DNA of 64,000 bases. Source: Porphyra umbilicalis (lineage: Eukaryota; Rhodophyta; Bangiophyceae; Bangiales; Bangiaceae). Positions 43,191 through 53,908 of this stretch are shown piece after piece. The stretch's first letter is position 1, and the number at the start of each line of letters is the position of its first letter. A program made the translations under genes and the position numbers. The notes under the pieces are model-generated. The model made no database searches, had not been told where the DNA came from, and worked only from the letters and a program-made list of their open reading frames with translations. The stretch covers positions 62,001-126,000 of the forward strand of contig KV918983.1 in assembly GCA_002049455.2 (NCBI GenBank), given 5' to 3'.

Positions 43191-43249
43191 TGCGATCACA
43201 CCCCCAGATGCGATGACTTGAATGTATTTGATGTGGCAGTGACAGTACT
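43191..43249 (+). repeat. 59-bp copy of the ChaC upstream flank
   Basis: TGCGATCACACCCCCAGATG through GTGGCAGTGACAGTACT matches 60470-60528 at 58 of 59 bases. The match ends exactly where the shared element terminus (GAAAGCGCGTTCGCG, 43250) begins. It is a third, tiny fragment of the duplicated block. Confidence 0.85.
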
Positions 43250-43290
43250 GAAAGCGCGTTCGCGAAAATACGCTGGACTTTCGAAACGAC
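43249..43290 (-). repeat. Shared element terminus abutting the ChaC-flank fragment
   Basis: GAAAGCGCGTTCGCGAAAAT followed by ACGCTGGACTTTCG is the inverted form of the terminus at 25112. As there, its outer end touches duplicated host sequence. Confidence 0.65.
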
Positions 43291-43868
43291 AAAACCGTTT
43301 TCACACTACCACAGAGTGACAAGAGCTGTGAGAATAAACGCTGGATTTTTCTATCGGGCACGGCCGGCCACCGCTGACGGCGGCCGTGCCGACTGTTATC
43401 TATCGCACCGCGGCCCACCGCCACTGGCGGTGTGCCGTCCAGCAATCTCCGCCCTTACAGTGCTAATTTACACTCCCCCACACTCCCAATACCCCCATTC
43501 AAGACTTGGCCGAGCGGTGAGCCCAAGGAAGACCCCGTAGCACGGAGCCCTTACTCCAGCGAAGGCAACCCAGGCGCCGGCGGCAAAGAGGAGAGAAACA
43601 GGGGAGGGGAGGGTCAGCAACGAGAACCAAACCGCCCCGACGCCGACTTGGTGACACATGCGGAGCGGGGCAGCGGCAGCCACCCTGTCGCCACGGCCGC
43701 CCGGAGAGGACTGGCCCCCGTGGGCATAGTCAGGCCGGCCGCCAGCTGCAGGGGAGAGGGAAGCCACGTCACCGACGCGAGGGAGCCCAACCGGTCGTGG
43801 TCACGTAGGTCGTCGATGTACGCCCGCACCTCCTGAGACCCCGTCGCTGAGGTCGACGAGAGGGAGTC

Positions 43869-44174
43869 TTACAGGGAGCGCGAGTCCACAAAAGCGTGGA
43901 CCGGAAGGCCCCCGCCGACAGCGCCGTCAAACAGCAGCCCGGCCACGTCGGCAGCATCGAGGGCGGAGCGCAGACCCTGAAGGAGGCCGAACGCCTCGGC
44001 CGCAAAGGAACTGTGGGTCACCCGGCGCTGGCGGTGGGAGCCCCACGCAACGAGATCCGCCGACACCCCGTCGGCCTCCGCAGCCACCGAGCCCGCCGCA
44101 CCCACTACCCCCTCCGCGGCACCGAGGAAGATGGCGACGCCTGTCTGGGCTGACGAGGACCGGAAGGTCACCAC
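43869..44174 (-). pseudogene. Copia RNase H remnant
   Basis: The frame carries ADLVAWGSHRQRRVTHSSFA then AEAFGLLQGL and HAFVDSRSL, the RNase H region of Copia polyproteins (usual pattern W-S-x-K/R-Q..V..SS..AE, with DSRSL containing the last acidic residue). It is out of frame with the reverse transcriptase, which ends near 44200 after a degraded segment (YRRAAGALLWAAGQTLPHLA in another frame). Confidence 0.75.
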
Positions 44175-44450
44175 CGACGAGTCCGTGAAACGTTAGAGAC
44201 AGCGCCCGACCGGAGAATGACGGAGAAGAAGGCAACAGGCGCGCAAGGCGCGGGCCGCAGCCAACTGCTTGTTAGCGCGGACCAGATCGGCCACGAGCGC
44301 ATGACGGAAGTGACGGGCGAGCACGGCCGCGCCGCAGGCCAAGTGGGGGAGCGTCTGCCCCGCCGCCCAGAGCAGCGCGCCGGCCGCCCGCCGGTAGAGA
44401 TTGAGCTCCGACTAGGTGACCGCAGCACCCGGGGTGGACCGGCGAGCGCC

Positions 44451-45077
44451 CTAAATGAGGATGTCGTCCAGGCTGCCGACGTACATCTGCTGGTCCACAC
44501 GGATCCGCGCGGGTTGCCCGCCAGACGCCGCCCAGAAGGCGACGGCCAAGCCCGTGAAAACAAAGGAACCGACGGCCACTGGACCGACGGAGAATGCCGC
44601 GCGGAGCTCCTGCTCGAACAGCGCCACACCCGCCACCGTGCCACCGAAGAGAAAATCGTCAACGTGTAAGGCGACAACGAGGATGACCGCCCCGGACTGA
44701 ACGAGGACGAACAGGCAGGGGTCGGCTGGCGAGCGCACCGTGCCGAGCTGGCGCATGAGCGACACCCCCGCCTCCACGGGCGGACGGACGTAGACGGGCG
44801 CCGGGCGGTGGATCGGCATGCCCTGCAAGAAGGCCGTCGACACGTCGACCGTCCGGGGTTCCCACCCCATGGGGCTGAGAAGAATCAGCAGCAGGCGCAC
44901 CGTGGAACGCGAGACAGTGGGCGAGAAGCTGACAATCAACGCCTTGTCGCGCTCCTCGTTGCCCCGCACGCACAGACGGGCCTTGGGGCGGGGTTGCAGG
45001 CCGGGGAGGGCGAGGGGCTTGACGGTGAGGACCCAGCGCATGCTCAACGCGCGCTGGCCGGAGAAGGAGACCTCCAC
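44451..45077 (-). pseudogene. Copia reverse transcriptase remnant
   Basis: KARLCVRGNEE, SPTVSRSTVRLLL and DVSTAFLQG are the front of an RVT_2 domain. VALHVDDFLFGG is the catalytic YVDD-type box with His for Tyr. Between MPIHRPAPVYVRPP and RSPADPCLFV the usual segment (LxKALYGLKQAPRxW-like) is missing, an in-frame internal deletion. An in-frame TAA (45080) separates it from the integrase C-terminal region. It cannot be active. Confidence 0.8.
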
Positions 45078-46695
45078 TTAGGCTCCTTGGACTATCCAGG
45101 CCAAGAGCTCTGCATCCTTGGCGGCATCGAACTCGGGGCCCTCGTCCGCGGCGGTCACCCCAGCGCGCTGGCGCAGCTCCCGGGGCGTGACCAAGGTGGA
45201 GTGGGCGACGAGGGCGACCCAGCCTTCGTCCCGCGAAGAGGACGCGTCACCCGTCCGGCCGTCGACCGACGCCGTCAGCCCGACTGCGTCCGCCTCGGCC
45301 ACGAGAGCCGACCCCGCCTCGAGCACCCCTGCAGGCATGGCGGCGTGGCGCCCAGCGACCGAATCCCCTAAGACAACCAAAGCCACGGCAGCCGCCGGAT
45401 GCAGCGGACCGACCGGCAGAACCGACGACTCCGTCAGCGGAAGGGGCGGGGCGACGGCAGCGACCAAAGCCGACGCAGCCCCGGACGCCAGCGAGGCGTT
45501 GCGGAGAGCAGACAGAGCCGCGCCCTCGACACAGGGGTCGGCGGCCTGGGAGGGCTCTGGGTTGGCGGCGTCAAACAGTTCCACGTCGGAGGCGTTCCGG
45601 TTCTTGTACTCGCCGCCGTGGAGCAGTCTGACAACCCCGCCGGCCTGGGACACGACCGCGGCCGGGCCGTGCATGCCGCAGCGGGAGGACGCCAGCGACT
45701 GCTCCCAGTACCGGACCACCGAGCCCGCGGAGAACACACGGCCGGGGTCCCCCGGCACCCGCCGGTTGAGTGCACGGCGCACGGACTGGCTAGCTTCGGC
45801 GCGGGCGAAGGCCGCCCGCGACGCCGCAAGCAGAGTGACAGTGCGGGCGAGGTCAACCTCGGTAGGCAGGTGGCCGTCTTGAATGGCCGGCAGGGCGTCC
45901 GACAGGATCGACGGTAGGCGTGGTTGCGACCCAGTCAGCTGGAAAGGGGAGGCGCAACCTTGCACCGCCAAGGAGTTCTTGGCAAAGCAGGAGTGGTCAA
46001 GGAGCTCCTGGAACGAGGCCCACGGGCAGTCGGCCGCCAGGCACGTGACCATGTGCTTGACGAACCCGCTGTGGCGCTCACAGATACCGTTGCTCCAGGC
46101 GGACTGGCCGGCGGTCACGTTGCCCGTGACGTTGAACCGCTCGCCGAGCGCCCGGACGAGGGAGTTGTGAAACTCCCGGCCGGGGTCGGACAGCAGAAAC
46201 CGCATGGACCCTTACACGCAAATCCAAACGGAAAGAAGAGCACGCACGATCGTGGGCGCCTCCTTGTTCGCCACGACGACCCAGTGGGAGAGGCGGGTGC
46301 CCAAATCAATGACGTGTAGGAAGCGACCGCGGCCGGCAACCTCAGCGAGGTCCACGGCGATGGCGTCTTTGAACACCGTCGTGCGTGGTACGGCCACGAT
46401 CGCGCGGGGAGGGCGGGGTCGGGTCCGACGACAAACGGCACAGGCCTCAGTTACCCGCTGAAGCGCCGGCGCGAGATCGGCGGTGGGGCAGCCAGCCTCC
46501 TTGAGAAGGTGCAGGAGGCGGGCGACGCCCGGGTGCACATAGGGACGGTGAAGCCGACCAAGCACCGCGGGTAACCGCACGCCGGCCGACAGCACGGCAC
46601 ACACGGCCCGACTCGGAAGGGGACCGGGGGAAGCGGCCGCCCCGCCGGGCACGCCAACCTCGGCGGGGGACCCAACCAGGGGCTTTGGAATCAGG
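45078..46695 (-). pseudogene. Copia integrase remnant
   Basis: A zinc-binding H2C2 motif is visible (LHRPYVHPGVARLLHLL ... ACAVCRRTRP). The catalytic core has Asp in AIAVDLAEVAG, Asp in LLSDPGREFHNS and Glu in NGICERHSGF. One in-frame TAA near 46220 lies between the first and second catalytic Asp. The Ala-rich linker after the core leads to the stop at 45078. All three catalytic residues survive despite the stop. Confidence 0.8.
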
Positions 46696-46975
46696 CACTT
46701 TTGGTTGCATTAGGATATAATCCACATCCCCTCACATGCACTCTGGATTGAGTATTTGACAAGGTCATATATCCAAAATCAGATCTTGCTGGGACGGACA
46801 GAGTCAGGATCAATATTATAGTCGGATATCTAATTGGTACGATTTTGGATATAGTTAGGATAGACAGATTGAATATATTCTCTTGGATAATGGATCTGGA
46901 AGAAGACTAAAATTGAAACGAAATGAAATGAAAGGAGACATCTCTCCAGGTACAGTCTTACATGTGATTTAAATA

Positions 46976-47404
46976 TTGCTGATCCCCCAATTTTGTCCTC
47001 ATCGCCAGAGAACGGGAGTGCAACAGCAATGCAGGGACGTTTGTGATTGGCCAAGAGGAGCAACAGCAGTGCATGCCGGGTCCCGTCTTTACAGAATGTG
47101 CCCGTACGGCCCGCAAACGCACAATCGGCGCACTCGTTTTTCTGAGATTATCTGAGAATCCTGAAGAAAATCTCGATAACTCACTGCTCTGGGCTACTTT
47201 ACCACATGAGACGACTGAGAAAGGAAGAATATCTCAAGAAAACGGAGAATCTCGATTCTGCACGGACCTGGCGGTTGGAGAGCCAATGGTGCGTCGAAGA
47301 TACGCACTCAGCAGCTGTTTGATGCTCTTCTAGACCAATGGTTGGCCTCTTTTACAAAGCAGTCCCGGTCTTGGCCGATGAGGACAAAATTGGGGGATCA
47401 GCAA
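46976..47404. mobile_element. 429-bp MITE, TA target duplication
   Basis: Perfect 29-bp inverted ends begin TTGCTGATCCCCCAATTTTG and are flanked by TA (46974-46975 and 47405-47406). It lies in the AT-richer insertion that splits the Copia pol region. No coding sequence. Perfect arms suggest recent movement by a Tc1/mariner-type transposase. Confidence 0.8.
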
Positions 47405-47896
47405 TACGAGTGTCTCTTCAAAAGCGTTTGTCGCGATGAAGCGCCGTCAAGTACCATTTAGTTGTTGGAACTGATTTGGATGGTGCAGCGGTCTTCGTCA
47501 GTAGTGATCGCTGGAACTCTCGTGTGCTCATCCGGGGGTGCCCGTTCGGAATCTCGCGCGGGCCGTTGACAACAAGGCAAGCGGTTTCAGACACGGGACA
47601 GAACCGTTCGGGAATTTTCCGGCAAGATCGCCGCTTGGCACTGCCAGATGATGGCGGTTGAACAGGGTGGGGAGGCATCCCCACGCGCCAGCACTGCGGC
47701 GTAGAATATGTGAGCCGGATCAGGCAAGGTGGAAATTCGATTCAGATTAATTTATATCCGGCCTTCGGAGAACCATTCAGGCTCAGTATATCCGGCGGTA
47801 AATGGACAGAGTACGATATGGATACGCGGCTGCGGCATGGATTATGGATTATTACGAGTATAATGTGCGGATATGTCTGGCTCTACTTTATCCACC

Positions 47897-48860
47897 TCAG
47901 GCCCTGGACCCAACCACCACGGCGTCAGGGCGACCGGCTGACCACCCGACCCCCACGAGGGGCACCCCGGAAGCCTCGGCAGGCGCCGCCCCCGCCACGT
48001 CCGACACGCCGGCAGCCGCGGCAGGCGCGCCTTCGTCCAGGTTGGATACCGGGACCTCCTGTTCCGGCGCCGCCGAGAAGGACACGCGTCGGGCCCGCGA
48101 CCGTGTCGATGCGACGAGGGCGGACGAGGCAGCACGCGGCAGCAGGTTGACAGTCAGATGACCGGAGGGGTCCACACGCAGAGGAATCGTAACCTGACGG
48201 TCCTTCAGCCAGAGCTAGTCACAGACCAGGTCGAGCACCGCCGTGGCCGCGCGGAGAGCAGGCCGGCTCAGCAGGAGCGGGAGGTCGCCCGGCACGACGT
48301 AGACCCCGAGCCGCTTGAGGCGCCCTCCGAGACAGATGGGTACCTTCCAATGGCGGTCGGCCAACGTCCGCCGAGCGTGGCCAAAGCGAAACAGGACCGC
48401 GACAGACCGCCCCACCGCCGACACGCGCAAAGCAGGCGGCAGGGCAGCGATGTAGGCGCACAGCCAGGCTGCCCCAGTCACCTTGGACGTGGCTCCCGGG
48501 TCCACGACGGCATCACCAACGGGGCATGCAGCGGCAGTGAGCACCGCGGCGCTGGCCGTCGCGTGGCTAACGAGCACGCGGTGACAGGGCGATGAGAGAC
48601 CGGGTGCCGGGGCGGGCGCCGATGCCGAGGCCACCAGGGCCGAGTGAGCGCCGGCAGCAGAGGTGGGATACAGAGACGCAGCCGGCGCGGCCGCAGACGG
48701 CGTCGGCGGCGCAAGCCCCGCGGGAGGCGCCCATCCACCGGAGCGCTGCCAGTCCGGGCAGTGGAAGCGCTCGTGCCCGGGCGGTTGCAGTGCCAGCACA
48801 CGGGTGGCCCGCCCGAGCGGGTGCGGTCGAGGCCGGCGGCAAAAAGCGCCGAGTGCTCCG
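47897..48860 (-). pseudogene. Copia gag zinc knuckle and protease remnant
   Basis: CWHCNRPG in one frame and GHERFHCPDW in the next together give a CCHC knuckle (C-x2-C-x4-H-x4-C), so a single-base loss lies between them. The protease follows: AVVDPGATSKV replaces the usual D-S/T-G-A, then VYVVPGDLPLLLSRPAL. An in-frame TAG (48217) comes before QVTIPLRVDPSGHLTVNLL. The Pro in the active-site triplet would disable the enzyme even without the stop. Confidence 0.75.
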
Positions 48861-49396
48861 CGGCGGTGAGGGTGATAGTGGCCAAGCCCGCGGCGGGGGG
48901 CGACGCGTGGCCGTGAAGGCGGTCAAGGGAGGCAGTGAGCTCCTCGACGGAGGGGGCAGCGGAATCCCGCACCGTCGCTGCCGAGGTCACCTGGACGACG
49001 GCCTGCTCCTCTTGGGAAATTCCGGTGTTGTGGAGGAGCAGGCGCGCCACAGCGACTGCACGCACTACCGGATCGCGCGCGCCAGGGGCGGCCGCGGCCA
49101 CCGCCCCCGCCGCCGCCGCCACCGCCGCCGCCGCCGCTGCCGCCGGGGTGCTGCCCGTCAGGGCTGCCGACAGGTGTCGCTGAGGCGACCAGTGGCGGTA
49201 CGGGGCTGCCAGACGGGTTCGGGCATCGGCGGGGGCGGTGGCGGTGGCGGCGGCGGCGGCGGCGGCACAGACGGCAGCCGCAGCGGCCGCCCTCCCGCCC
49301 CCGCTTCGGCAGCGTTCCGGCCAGTGGCGCGACGGGCGCGCACGCGCGTGCCTTCTCATCCAGAATTTTGTCGCCTCCCCCGTGGCACGGGATCCG

Positions 49397-51347
49397 CTAA
49401 CTACCCTTTGCCCGCACGCGGCACCTGACCGCGCCCCAATGGGTACGCCCCCACCGCAGAACACTAAAAGAACAGAATCAGAGACGGTTGCAGGCGGCCC
49501 CTCTCCGCACGGGGGGTGCCCACTTACGCGCGGTGCAGCCACGGCAGGCGGCGGCAGAGCCGCTGTAGCGCCACCGCGCGCGCATCCACCGGCGCGCCGG
49601 CGGCGGTGTCTAGCATCTCGGCAACGAGCGCCGCCGTCGCCGACGTGAGCGCGTTGAGGAGCGTAAAGCCAATGATCGGGGAGAGGTCCAACCCAAAGAT
49701 CGGTGGGATGACGCCTGTGGCCGGGGGCAGGGAGGCATGCCGGTGCGTTGGAGGGTCCAGCGACAGCGGCAGACCAGAGTATCAGAGCAGTAAAGGAGCC
49801 AGCGCCAGATTCAGAGCCAGAGCCAGAGCCAGTAGCTATGTTAGACACAACGCTTCAGGGGATGGTGGACGCGGCGAGTGCGTAGTCGGTTGCAATGTGC
49901 AGGCACTCCCGCGAGGCACCACCAGTGGCAACCGGAATCCAACTACACCAGCGCAAGCAGAAAGATAGCACAGTAAAGGCCAGCCCTATACCGCGTCGGC
50001 CCTCGCAAGGGAAGGGTACCCACCAAAGAACGCCCGTCGCGCAAATCAAGGGAGTAGAGCCCAACGTACGACACGCACACTACAGTGCTTGCGTGAAGCG
50101 TGAGTGTAGTACTACGCCAGAGGCGTTGTACTCGTGGCTGTGGGCGCTGGTGCTCGGAAGCCAGGTGGTCGGTGGTGTGTCGCCTTTGTGGCGTGCCACT
50201 GCGGCGTGTGAGCGCCTGCGGCGCACGTGTCTGGGTGAGCTCGTCAGATTGTCCGGTGCTGACAGCGGGGCGTGTCAATCCAGATTGGGTAGTGTCATGC
50301 ATTGGAGGGAATTATCTGCATCGTAGGTATTTGGCAGCGCGGGACCGGGCCAACTAGTGGCCCCGGTCCCCGCGCAGCGGTTTCCGCCCTTTAAGGACGA
50401 AGGACGACGACGGTGGGAGGCACCATCGTCTCCGGAAAGTAAACCGTGTCTCGATGTCTTGGCGTTTCGATCGGCCCGACTGCCCGGACCTCGAGTCCCA
50501 TAGCGGGTGTCGCGCGAGCGGCTAAGACGGCTGTTACTTCCCTCCTTCTGAGGCAACCCCCTAGATTGTGGTACTACAGTGAGAGTACCCCAACATACCA
50601 CGGAAGAAGTTTGGGAAGGGGTCGCACACCGTGTACAGAGGTGACAAGAGCTTGAAGTTCTGCGGGACAGAAGGAGCAAAGAGGCATGCACCCATCGGAG
50701 CAGCCATGGTCATCGTGGTTCAGTGACCAAAGCGCATGCATAATGTCGGTAAGCAAGATAGTCAGACACTCGCTGCCGTGCGCTGGGGCTTGTCATACAG
50801 CTTACCCAACTCAACCATGCGACGCCGACGCTGGCTGGGCGCGTCGCAATACGGACTGCACGCCACTCCGTCTTGGCCAAAGCAGCGCCACGCGGACGTT
50901 CCATCGACCACCTGTTGCTGGCAACATGTTCGACCACTACGCAGCATCCACGCCCCCACGCCCCCCCAACACCGACCGCCACCGCCGCCAGGTCGACGTG
51001 CGCCAACGACGTTTTGAGCACGCACACCCGTCCCCAACACCACGCCGCCCCCACCATACCTACGCAGCCGGGAACCAGCTCAGCAATACCCCCGCAATGA
51101 GCAGGTTGCCGAAATTGCCGAAAAAGTTGGCAAACCCGCCGACCGTCACCGACTCGACGACCGAGCCGCCCGGGATGGCGACGGCGAGGACGCCCCACCC
51201 GCCACGCACGCGCGTGCGGCCGGGCACAAGCGTGGGGATGGGCACCGCGCCGACGGGGGTGGTGGGGGCGGCGGCAGCGGTGCCCGCCCGCAGGGCGAGG
51301 AGCGCCTGCCGGCGGGGGGCGGCAAATGCCAGCATCACGCCGGCCAT
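49397..51347 (-). pseudogene. YGGT/YlmG-family gene, copy B, with a nonsense codon
   Basis: Exons correspond to copy A: 51347-51060, 50659-50599, 49714-49528 and possibly 49463-49397. The last codon of exon 1, CAG in copy A, is TAG here (51062-51060), directly before the donor GTATGG, so translation ends at LLSWFPAA before the YGGT signature. Exon 2 has Leu to Pro in the signature (DPFPNFFR). Exon 3 is otherwise open and ends at a TAA that overlaps a GTAAGT donor. A solo LTR sits in intron 2. It most likely no longer makes a functional protein, though the splice sites are intact. Confidence 0.8.
50105..50578. mobile_element. Solo LTR, 474 bp, TSD GTGAG
   Basis: Begins TGTAGTACTAC and ends GTGGTACTACA (TG..CA with short inverted ends). 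It is flanked by GTGAG at 50100-50104 and 50579-50583. Block 1 has one GTGAG at the same place in intron 2. No internal retroelement sequence remains, so it is a recombined solo LTR. Its centre matches the block at 8213-8803 in inverted orientation. It is not shown to belong to the Copia remnant nearby. Confidence 0.85.
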
Positions 51348-51720
51348 GATGACGGGTCGGGCGCGCGGCCGAGGCGGCCGGGGGTAGGGGGGGGGGAAGG
51401 GCGGCAAACACCGGCGGCCCAACGCCGTGGAGACGAGCGCACGGGGAAGCACGGGCGCGGCGGGGGTGGCGAGGGCGGGCGTGGGCCGTTGTGGTCGTGC
51501 AAAGGACCGTCGCGGTCGGGCAGCGGCAATGCGCGGGCGATGCGCCGTCCACAGCCAGGCGTGCGGCGCTGGCCGCGGGTTGCACACTCCGCAGATGGAT
51601 GGGGGAGCTGCGGGAGCTTGCCAGGTTTGCCATCAGTGGAGGCTTGGGCTTAGTGGCGCTTGCGTGGAATGTGAAAGAACTGTTGTATTCAAATACATCT
51701 GCTCACCCCCCAGTTCCTGT

Positions 51721-53778
51721 CTGGGTTGCAAGTTTACGGTGTACTCATCCGCTAAAGGTTTCAATTCAGTATAACTATAGAAAGGCTGATAGTGTAGTTT
51801 TAGTATGCATTTGTGGAAGGCTTATGCGTTCCACGTTCCAAATATATCAAAACTTCTTCCAACCGTTTCGCCTAGCGATCTACCTTGTCACAGGCAATGG
51901 CGCGAGCTGACGGTGGCGCTGCGGGCAATGTCAGGCAGTCATTTCGCGGGGGGCGGCGGCACTGGCTGTGTCGCCAGAGCGCGTTGTGACTGGAGCACTG
52001 CGGGGGCCTGCGGGCTCAGCTCCCGCCGGGCGCCCGTGCCTTCCCACGCGCCACACGGCCCACCGCCTGCCCGAGCCCCCCTCCCAGGTGCACAGTGCTC
52101 ATGCGCAGCCGTCGCCCACCGCCTACCCCGCCCCCTCCACATAAGAGCGGGGGGCACAACAGGAGCCCACTCCCTCTCACGTCCAGGCCGTTCTTGCCGA
52201 TTGTTCAATTATAGTACTTAAAGATAACTTTATTATAGAGGGCGCGAGCGCAGCGAACAGCCTCGGCGCGTGCCACCTCAGAACGATGGTCCGAAGGAAT
52301 GTATAAAAAAAGGATATCATACGAAAGCAACGATGGAGACGATCCCCTCCAGGAGCGCCACTTTGCCTTACAAACACAGCGCATCCCGGCCCTGTTGGCT
52401 CGCCGCAACCCCCACTCCTTTCGCTCTGCCGCAAACGTCGGCTGCGACCGCGCTGCCAGCCACGCCGGGCGGCGGCGTCGCCACCCGCCCCATCGCCTGG
52501 GACCGTCCTCCCCCCCTGCGACACCCCCCCCCTCCCCTCGATGCAGAGGCCGCGCGGATGGCAATAGGAAATAACGGCGGGCGGAGAGAAAGGCGACGCG
52601 GGGGCTCCCCACCGCCCGCCGCTTGCTCGTCAGCGACAGTACATGGCACAGCGGCTCGCTCACCCCCCTGCGCGCTCGCGACGGGGGCGCGGCCGACCCA
52701 ACCATTGGGCCCCAACGGGCGACATGCGCTGATGATAACTGCCACGCGCGGGAACCCCACCCCCACCCCCCCTTATCAAGTCTCCCTACCCCGCACCCCG
52801 CCACGCCACGCTTCCCCACCTCACCGCTCTCCCACCCCCCCACCGCCAGCGGTGCGCCGCCTCCCGCCCGCTCCTCGACCGCGCCGTCAACGGCGAAAGA
52901 CAACCGCGGACCTGCCGTCCGCCGTCAGCCACGGCGGCGGCCAATGCCAGTGACGGCCGCGCGCGGGCGCTGCCCGCTCTGGGTGTTTGCGGCGGTCGCA
53001 CCCGCGCCAGCGGTGGCCGCCGCGCCCGTCCGTGCGCCGACTGCGGTACGATTCCCGCCCGTGTCCGCACCGTCGCGGTCGCGGCCGCTCCACGTGGCGC
53101 CCCGCAGCTTAGCGCCAGTCGACGACGCTGCGTCGGCGGCGGCGGCGGCGCCACCACTCTGCGTCGCCAGCCTCCACGCGGTGGCCGTCCGTCGGCCGCC
53201 TCGCAGAGGGGGGGGCACCCGCGCGGCGGCCGCATCGGCCGGAGGCGTCGTTAGGCCGCGCCTGGCAAGTGCAGCCGCGGCGGGGGCGGCGAGTGGCTTG
53301 CCATGCATGGCAGCATGATGCTGCACTCCTCTACGCACGCGAACAGTACTTTCATGAACCATCATCATATACTGGAAAATACAACGAAAACCAAAACGAA
53401 CTTTTCACATACTTGTAGCAGAGTTAACAGTAGCACCCCGAGGAAAAACTCGAATAACAGCCTCGGTAACACCCCGAGTAACACCCCGGTAACTCCCTCC
53501 GTAACACCCCGAGTAACACCCCGAGTAACACCAATCATCCAAAGAAGCGCTCAATTTATGAAAGTCATCATACAGGTGAGGGTGCACACAGGCGATTTGG
53601 GCCATTGTCACCAGTACAGTACAGCCGATGACTCGGCTTAACATGAGTAAATTGAAAGCAACTAGCAACACGTGGTGTACACGTTGCATAATTATAGTCT
53701 GCCGATCCATGGTTTGCATTAATACAGTGAGAAGTTCAGCTGCATTAATCCGACTAAAATTCTCCCCTCTCAACCCTG
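51721..53778. mobile_element. hAT-like non-autonomous element, 2058 bp, 8-bp TSD
   Basis: Flanked by GTTCCTGT at 51713-51720 and 53779-53786, and absent from the same place in block 1. Ends are CTGGGTTGCAAG and, inverted, CAGGGTTGAGAG. An 8-bp duplication and CAGGGTTG-like ends fit the hAT superfamily. The inside is a GC-rich segment (52400-53300) between AT-richer arms. No hAT dimerisation or DDE motif was found, so it is non-autonomous. Confidence 0.75.
53453..53535 (+). repeat. 12-bp tandem repeat GTAACACCCCGA
   Basis: Degenerate units GTAACACCCCGA repeated six to seven times near the right end of the hAT-like element. They are candidates for subterminal binding sites or a simple satellite. 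Confidence 0.8.
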
Positions 53779-53784
53779 GTTCCT

Positions 53785-53908
53785 GTGCTTCTCACAACAA
53801 CTGGATCTGCTTCACCCTCTTCATCGGCATGGACTGCCTCCTGAGCCAATTAAACGGCGATTTTGTGTGGATGCTAACGCATCGAGGTCCAGTTTTTGTG
53901 AGAAGCAC
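53785..53908. mobile_element. 124-bp element with inverted ends, block 2 copy
   Basis: Same element as 19682-19805. The hAT-like insertion landed so that its target duplication overlaps the first two bases (GT) of this element. Confidence 0.6.

Larger units (their letters stand above)
43470..49045 (-). mobile_element. Decayed Copia-like LTR retrotransposon without identified LTRs
   Basis: On the minus strand the order is gag tail with CCHC knuckle, protease, integrase, reverse transcriptase, RNase H, the Ty1/Copia arrangement. It is broken by in-frame stops (48217, 46220, 45080), frameshifts, a deletion in the RT and an AT-richer insertion (about 46695-47900) between protease and integrase that itself contains a MITE. 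The gag 5' part is missing: at 49046 the sequence switches to segmental duplication block 2. Neither LTR was found. Confidence 0.85.

Noticed and set aside
43503-43590. tRNA-Leu/Ser-like start TTGGCCGAGCGGTGAGC
   Set aside because: The A box resembles a class II tRNA, but there is no B box (GGTTCRANNCC), no closing acceptor stem and no anticodon arm at the right distance.
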